Assembly: GCA_022575985.1 (NCBI GenBank)
Contig: JAKSXM010000272.1
Location: forward strand, 62,001 to 126,000
Origin: Anagrus nilaparvatae
Lineage: Eukaryota; Arthropoda; Insecta; Hymenoptera; Mymaridae
Reading direction: 5' to 3'
Length of the DNA: 64,000 nt
Part shown: one piece after another, positions 58,111-64,000 of the stretch
Layout: the number at the start of each line of letters is the position of its first letter
Numbering within the stretch: position 1 is the first letter of the stretch
Made by a program: the position numbers and the translations under genes
Notes under the pieces: model-generated
What the model saw: the letters and a program-made list of their open reading frames with translations, nothing else
Databases searched by the model: none
Told to the model about the DNA's origin: nothing

Positions 58111-60570
58111 ATAGTTTAAAAATGAATGGTATAAAAACTATACCATTTTATGGAACCCGTTATTAGAAACTTATGAATTTGATATAAGAATGCTTGTCTT
58201 AACTCCCCAGATTTTTACCGAATTTTTCAGTTATTAATTTTTTAATGATAAAAAATTTTAATAAATTGTTCAAGAATTTCGGGTTCTTCATTCGTACCGT
58301 AGTAAAGAAAAATTGATCAAGACTTTTTTAGATAATATTATATTTACCGAATTTTCCGATTTCTAGGTCCGTGATTTAAATTTAATCAAAAGATTGATTT
58401 AAAGTTTCAGAAATTTCAATTTTAGTTTAGTCTAAATCCCCAAGTACCGCAGCTAAAAATAATTAACAAAAATTTTTTAAAGTAAACATATTTTTACCGA
58501 ATTTTACGGTTTCGGGATCCATTTTTTTCAAAATTTGGCCGAGACATCCGGTTTAAGAATGATCTAACATCCTAAGTACCGCAGTCTAAAATAATCTATT
58601 AAAATTTTAAATATTAATATGTTTACCGAATTTCACGGTTGTTAGGTTGTTGATTCAGAATTTGGTAATTTGTCCAAGAATTTCGGGTTCTTAATTCGTA
58701 CCGTAGTCAAAAAAAAATTTATCAAAACTTTTTCAGATAATTTTATTTTTACCGAATTTTACGGTTTCGTGATCTATTATTTTAAAACTTTGACTAGAAA
58801 TTCGGATTAAGCCTGATCTAAGACTTTAAGTACTGCAGTAAAAAATAATCCATTAAAATTTTAAAAAATAATATTTTTACCGAATTTTACGGTTGTTAGG
58901 CAAACGATTTAGAATTTGGTAAATTGTCCAAGAATTTCAGGTTTTTCATTCGCACCGTAGTCAAGAAAAAGTTTATCAAAACTTTATCAAAAGTTTACCA
59001 AAACTTTTTCAGAAAAAATAATTTAACCGAATTTTACGGCTTCTAGGTCCATCCTTTAAAATTTGATCACTTTTTTGAGAAATTTGAATTCAATTTAATC
59101 TAACTCCTCAAGTACCGCAGTAAAAAATAATTAACAAAAAATATTTAAAATAAATATATTCATACAGAATTTTAAGGTTTCGGGATCCATTTTTTTCAAA
59201 ATTTTGCCGAGACATCCGGTTTTAGGATAATCCAAGACCCTAGGTACCGTAGTCAAAAATATTCCATTAAAATTGTAAAAAATAATATTTTTACCGTATT
59301 TTACGGTTTTGGGTTACATTAATTCAATTTTGGCTGAGGAATTCGGGATCAGCATAATTCGTAACCCCGAAAGCCATGTAACAAAAAAATTTTTTTTAAG
59401 TTTTAAAAATCATACTTTTTTACCGAATTTTGCGGTTTCAGGGTCATTGGTTCCGATTTTTAAATTTTTATTATTAAATTTGAGCTTAGCGCACCCAAAA
59501 AACCCCGTAAATACATCCAAAAATAATTTTTTAACTTTTTTCAAAGAATAAAAATTTTTCTTGTTTTGAATCAAGAAATTGTATCACACATATTTTCTAA
59601 TATCTGATTCCTAGTTTGAAAACCAGAAATCAATAAATTTATGTTTTATAAAACAGAAACGACTTATTTCTAGTTTTCATTCATGGAATATATTTGCTTT
59701 TCTTTTCGAACATTTAATTTCTTGTTTTAAAACCAAGAAATAAGCCGTTTCTATATCGTAACACAGAAATTGCTTCTTTTCTAGTTTTAAACCAAGAAAT
59801 AATCCGTTTCTATATCGTAACACAGAAATATAGTAATTTCTAGTTTCTAACACGGAAATAGGAGGACTAACCTTATTTCCAGGTTAGTCCTCTAAAATTC
59901 CTGTGTCGATGCGGAGTGGGCTGAGATACCTATTGCTTCTTTTTCTCTACCTCATTCGCCCTCTCCTAGTCCTACAATTGTTTCCGCCTCCGATGATGAT
60001 TTTTCTGATTCACCTCTTACTTTAGCTTCCTTGCCTATTTCTTTACATACTTCCCTTAGCTCTGATATATTTCCTATTCCTTCACCTACAGCTTCACCTA
60101 ATATATCACCTTTGAATTTTGCTCAATTACCATTAAATATTGATACTACCTTTCAACCAATTACTCCTTCGCATGCCCTACTTTCTACTTCTGCCTACCC
60201 TTCAATTCAAACTCCAATACCTACTTTACCCCTTCCACTTTTTAGTCCTATCCCCGAGTTTCCTTCTTATTCAAATTTAATTCCTGATACTCCTTCTACC
60301 TCACGTACTCCTTCTCCCTTTGTTCCTCCACCTGCTTTACCCAAAAAACCACGCAAACGTCACTCATATAATCCTCCCAAGACTTGTCCTCTCTGTGGAA
60401 AGGTATTTACCTGTAACGTAGCTGTTACTCGACACATAGAAAACACACATGGTATTTATAATGGCCCTACACCTTGTCTAAAATGTCACATATGTAACAA
60501 AACTTTGAAAAATACGACCACTTTGAGTCGTCATATTGACACACATAATAGACCACTTGTTCCCTATTAA

Positions 60571-63403
60571 TTATTTTATTATGTATATATATTTTTATAT
60601 TATTACTGCTAATTTTATTGTACCAAATTTGTTTTAAAAAATAAAAATTTTATATATCATCTATCATTATTATTATTATTATAAAATTTTTTTTTTACCT
60701 CACTATATTTTATTCTACTTCTCATTTCAATGAACCGTTTATGCGCTGTTGTCATATCGCATATATGTACTTCTTAATATTCATGCTTTTTAATAAAAGT
60801 TACTATATTTCATTAAATCTAGGAAATTGTTATCATTATTATATGTTATTATTATTGTTATTTTTAAATTTTACTGCTATATGATTAATATAGCTATATG
60901 AGTAAGGAACACTTTTTTTTTTACTAAATTGATTCTATATTATTGTTATGTAGATACTGTATAAGAATATATTTATTTTCATATTTTATTACTGTATTAA
61001 GATAATTTTTTTTTGCCTGATATTAAAGTTATGGTATACTTTTAAATTTGATTTATATTTGTCTTGCTATTAGACATCACATCTATTACTTTTTTTTTTT
61101 CAATAAAAAAAATTATTATTATTTAGTAATTTATTACGTGAGATTTTAAAAATAATACCTATTTATTTCATTTATTAGGATTTTTATTGGATGGGTTTTA
61201 AATTAATTTCTAAAAAATTTTATAAACTAATTATTTGTTTATTTATTACTTTTACATTTATTATTTATTCTTACTTTTATTTATTTTTACAATTATTTCT
61301 TATTTCATACTTATTTTATTACATCTGTTCTTACACTGTTTATTATTATCTATTTTCTTTTTTTTTTATAACAATAAAAATTTTACAACAAGTTTTACAT
61401 ATTTATTCTTAATATAATAATTGTTATTTGTTTTTGCTCATTATTTTAGCTTTCCAAGCTTAATCTCTTACTTTAATAAAGAGAATTTAAATAAAATGCA
61501 TAAATTATCTCAAAATTTAACATTTTTTACTTTTTATATTATACTTAATCATATTAATCATCTAATTCTTATTTATTCTACACATACATTTTATTATAAT
61601 AATATGAAACACTGATACAATTTATATATATTGATTAATGAATCTAAACTTGATTCTTATCAAAAAATTCTATGACCTTTAGATTATAACTCAGTAACCA
61701 AAATAATAATATCGAATCTAAACTTGATTCTTGTTAGAAAATCTTATTTAACCAAAAAAAATTATTTAATGATTATTTTGTAGTATTATTTTTTTTTTAC
61801 GTTACAAGGATAGGTAGTTTTTTATCATCTTGTTTCCTGATCCACAAAAAATTTTAGAAAATTGTACTGAAACCTGTACTTAATTAGACAATGTTATTCT
61901 GTTAACATGACACTTCGTACAAGCCAATGAACCAAAATAGTATGCTAACACACCCAAATTTTAACTTATTCTTCAACGCAAAAATTGTTGCATTATGCAC
62001 AATTGCAATTATAATATAAATCACTTACTACGAAAAAAAAAGTTTTATTAAGATAATTGGATTATTTAGGAATATTATGATAGTTTATAAAAATTTTTAT
62101 AGCTGATGTTTCGAGAATTCTTTTGCAATCCAAATATATGCTATCTATAACTTGGCTTTATGATTCAAAATTTTTAAAAGATTGTACCGAAAAATTTTCC
62201 CAATTTGGCAACTTTTTTTTTACTAAGCCTTCACTTATGATAAACTTGACAACCAGAAAAACACCCTCTTTACCTAGAGACATAATTTATAACGACAATA
62301 TTACAGAAGATCTTAGTGAAAACTAACTTTTTTTTTTTACCTTTTCTTACTTATTACACTAAAACACCTATTATACTGTGTAATTTTATTAATTTTTGAT
62401 TATTAGACAAAAAAAAACTCTTACATGGAAAAACAATCCTATTTCAACCCATTCTAATTTACCATAAGACCACAGAAAAAATTAGCGAAAAAACTGAAAT
62501 TTTACATTTTCAATACAATGTCTATTATAATCTGTAATTGTTATTTAATTATTGTATTTCCTTTTTTTTTTTATTTAAATGATCATAAGGAAACTCATGA
62601 ATTTCTTATACTATTTCATTAGAACTACAGATTCGTTAATGGACAGAAATAACAATATGCCTACAATTACCTATAGACATTGTACAGTTTTTTTTTTATT
62701 TGCTGCTAGCATTGGACTCACTGTTATGTTATCCTTAATTTAAAGAGCTATTGATTAGACAGCTTCTTTAGCATCTTGTTTCCAACAAAAGATTTTAATC
62801 ATAGAAGAATTCCTATTCAACCACAAGAATTAATTAATTAATTACTAAACCAATCGACTTGATTTCTACAGCCTATTAGACATATAACATATTTGTAGAC
62901 TTTAACTAGTTTTTTATTACTACCATACTACTAGTAGCCTTTGTAGTAGGCACCAGCAATACAGTTCTATTTTGTTATATCAATATTGAGAATAAAATAA
63001 TATAGTAAAATTCAGAATACGTTATTTTATAATTATTAAACAGCCAAGCCCTCCATGGAGCCCTAACTACTAGAAGCAATTTAATGGAGCCTCGTATTTT
63101 TGGGATATTTCGGATTCCTGTACTTAAATATTAAAACTAAAGGATTATTTACTTTAAACTTTAACCCTGCTAAAGTCAAATATTCCATCTTATCGTTGGA
63201 CCTTACTCAAATAAAGGAGCCTGATTTTCGCATATTTAATTTGGGTCACAAAATTATATTTTTATAAACTTACTTCATTATTACGCTCAGTGTTCAATAT
63301 TATTTTTAAGTTTCTTAATGCTACTTATGCTAACTATCTTTTTTTTTTTTTTATTTATTATTTTTTTTTTTAAACACTAATTTTATAGCTATATCTTTGT
63401 TAT
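60571..63403. other. AT/T-rich DNA downstream of the JmjC gene
   Basis: Poly-A signal candidate AATAAA near 60641. The motif CGAATCTAAACTTGATTCTT occurs at about 61640 and 61710. Open frames at 61191-61615 and 62123-62326 are low-complexity or unsupported. No gene, LTR or TIR could be assigned. Confidence 0.4.
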
Positions 63404-63436
63404 ATCTTTTCTCGCCCTCTCGTTGCGAGAAAAGAT
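63404..63436. repeat. Perfect hairpin, copy 1
   Basis: Twelve-bp stem ATCTTTTCTCGC / GCGAGAAAAGAT with loop CCTCTCGTT. An identical copy is 555 bp downstream at 63959-63991. Confidence 0.85.
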
Positions 63437-63958
63437 TTTCTTACTTATACTATTTCTATGTTTTGATTTTACTCTAGTTAGTTTATAATTTTTTTTAATT
63501 ATTCTTATTAACTATATTACATATTATTTGCTTACTAAAAAAAATTTTATTATTTATTACTTTAATAATTATACTTGTATGTTTACGTTAAAGTGTAATT
63601 AAAAATTTATTTTTTAACTTACTACAATTTACAATTACTTTAATTTATTTTCTTATCTATTTTTTTTTTATTTTTTTTTTGAATTTAATTGCTATAAAAG
63701 ATAATCTTACGTAATTTATTACAGATTGTAAGATTAAAAGTTTATTTCATCTTATTTAAAAAGTTTATATTAAAAGATGTGATTTAATTTCACAATGAAT
63801 TTCAAACAAATTAATAATAAATAAAACATTGTTTATGCACCGGAGCTTGTATCTCAATCAATATAATTTATTGGTCATTTAAACAACCCGCTTATTAAAA
63901 TATTTTGTTTCTTTTACTTATGATTTTTCTGTTTTTGCACTTATGACTTAATTTTTGC
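63437..63958. other. AT-rich DNA between the two hairpins
   Basis: No coding capacity; poly-T runs and simple AT sequence only. Confidence 0.45.
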
Positions 63959-63991
63959 ATCTTTTCTCGCCCTCTCGTTGCGAGAAAAGAT
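63959..63991. repeat. Perfect hairpin, copy 2
   Basis: Identical 33-bp hairpin to 63404-63436, in the same orientation, at the very end of the window; what follows is out of view. Confidence 0.85.
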
Positions 63992-64000
63992 TTTATACTA

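Larger units (their letters stand above)
54011..59920. mobile_element. 5.9-kb foldback transposon inserted in the JmjC gene
   Basis: Begins CCCACTCCGCATCGACACAG and ends with its inverse complement; arms match over most of 54011-56220 versus 57240-59920. A 2-bp CT duplication is consistent with the flanks: removing the element and one CT leaves the host exon in frame. Outer arms are rich in AGAAAYAAG/TTTCTTGTTTT, then GAATTTTACGGT-type motifs. Inner arms are tandem arrays. The right arm has extra copies of the ACCGAATTTTACGG module. Centre (56230-57230) contains other repeats (GGGTCACTAAACCC family, family X). No transposase. Drosophila FB- and Galileo-like elements share this architecture; membership is not claimed. 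Confidence 0.82.
52271..60570 (+). pseudogene. JmjC-domain / C2H2 zinc-finger gene split by a transposon
   Basis: Probable Fe(II)/2-oxoglutarate oxygenase of the JmjC class (chromatin demethylase-like), nuclear by inference. Exons: 52271-52417 (49 aa), 52518-53643, 53733-54010, then, after a foldback insertion, from 59923 to the stop at 60570. Iron ligands H207-x-E209 (SCHLEF) and H414 (SCAHLVFNW), and a 2OG-type Lys224 (FGDKFWMVFP), are all present. About 130 residues are inserted between the JmjC halves, Lys/Pro-rich (KKNPSKKIASKK) with Cys clusters (CKRGTPCDGCRC). Intron 53644-53732 uses a GC donor (CAG-GCAAG) and restores the conserved A-E-A-V-N-F. A C2H2-like finger (CPDDDC...HLDRH) lies at about 53860-53935; a Pro/Ser/Thr-rich linker and two C2H2 fingers (CPLCGKVF, CHICNKTL) lie near 60390-60550. 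The insertion makes translation stop at 54056. 5' UTR exon and acceptor precede the ATG. Confidence 0.75.

Noticed and set aside
60571..63400. Several 60-70-codon frames (for example 61191-61412, 62123-62326)
   Set aside because: Low-complexity Phe/Ile/Tyr/Leu or lacking any motif; consistent with AT-rich background.
42950..64000. Integrated nudivirus, polydnavirus segment or filamentous virus
   Set aside because: No core viral genes (polymerase, helicase, lef, pif) are seen and the genes have introns. The palindrome arrays and JmjC are suggestive but insufficient.

Overview
The window looks like a very AT-rich eukaryotic, probably insect, chromosome segment. It has short T-rich introns (GT...TTTTAG), no bacterial gene organisation, and is dense with transposable elements of types typical of arthropod genomes: Ty3/Gypsy, errantivirus-like, Chapaev/CMC, Maverick/Polinton, Helitron, a LINE fragment and foldback elements. 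No ordinary housekeeping gene is visible. The species cannot be named from sequence alone; a TE-rich insect such as a parasitoid wasp is a guess.

Layout. 1.56-12.4 kb: a minus-strand Ty3/Gypsy LTR retrotransposon with both LTRs, a PBS, and decayed gag, protease, reverse transcriptase and integrase. A young Chapaev-type DNA transposon (2247-6652) with near-identical ~640-bp TIRs and an apparently complete spliced transposase has jumped into its integrase. A Helitron 5' fragment (about 10925-11146) sits near its gag start. 12.4-13.0 kb: a short foldback. 13.7-17.6 kb: remnants of a Maverick/Polinton, including a broken protein-primed DNA polymerase B. 18.8-19.1 kb: a LINE reverse-transcriptase fragment. 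21-25.9 kb: repeats, including tRNA-like heads in an inverted repeat. 26.2-30.9 kb: a CACAG-ended CMC-like transposon whose ~1.3-kb TIRs have engulfed the 3' end of its own transposase. 31.5-36.6 kb: a composite TIR-bounded block holding a canonical-looking hammerhead ribozyme, a complete non-autonomous Helitron with a minisatellite core, and an errantivirus-like LTR plus gag. 38.1-40.7 kb: a non-coding foldback palindrome.

42.9-64 kb is the most unusual part. On the minus strand there is an LTR with a purine tract and a baculovirus-F-like/errantivirus-type envelope gene (broken). Facing away on the T-rich plus strand are spliced genes that I do not recognise as any standard element gene. One is a four-exon, 148-aa secreted/TM protein with a Cys-rich EB/EGF-like module. 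A second is a possible exon cluster with a tandemly duplicated exon. The third is a JmjC-C2H2 gene with Fe(II)/2-oxoglutarate ligands, an inserted Lys/Cys-rich segment and a GC-AG intron; it is split by a 5.9-kb foldback transposon. Two minisatellite arrays with different bodies but the same palindromic core (TTGCTTGAAATTTCAAGCAA) lie between these genes. Whether this block is host, a large mobile element or an endogenous virus is not decided by the sequence.

No CRISPR arrays, rRNA genes or confident tRNA genes were seen. All calls come from reading motifs by eye; no database search was run.
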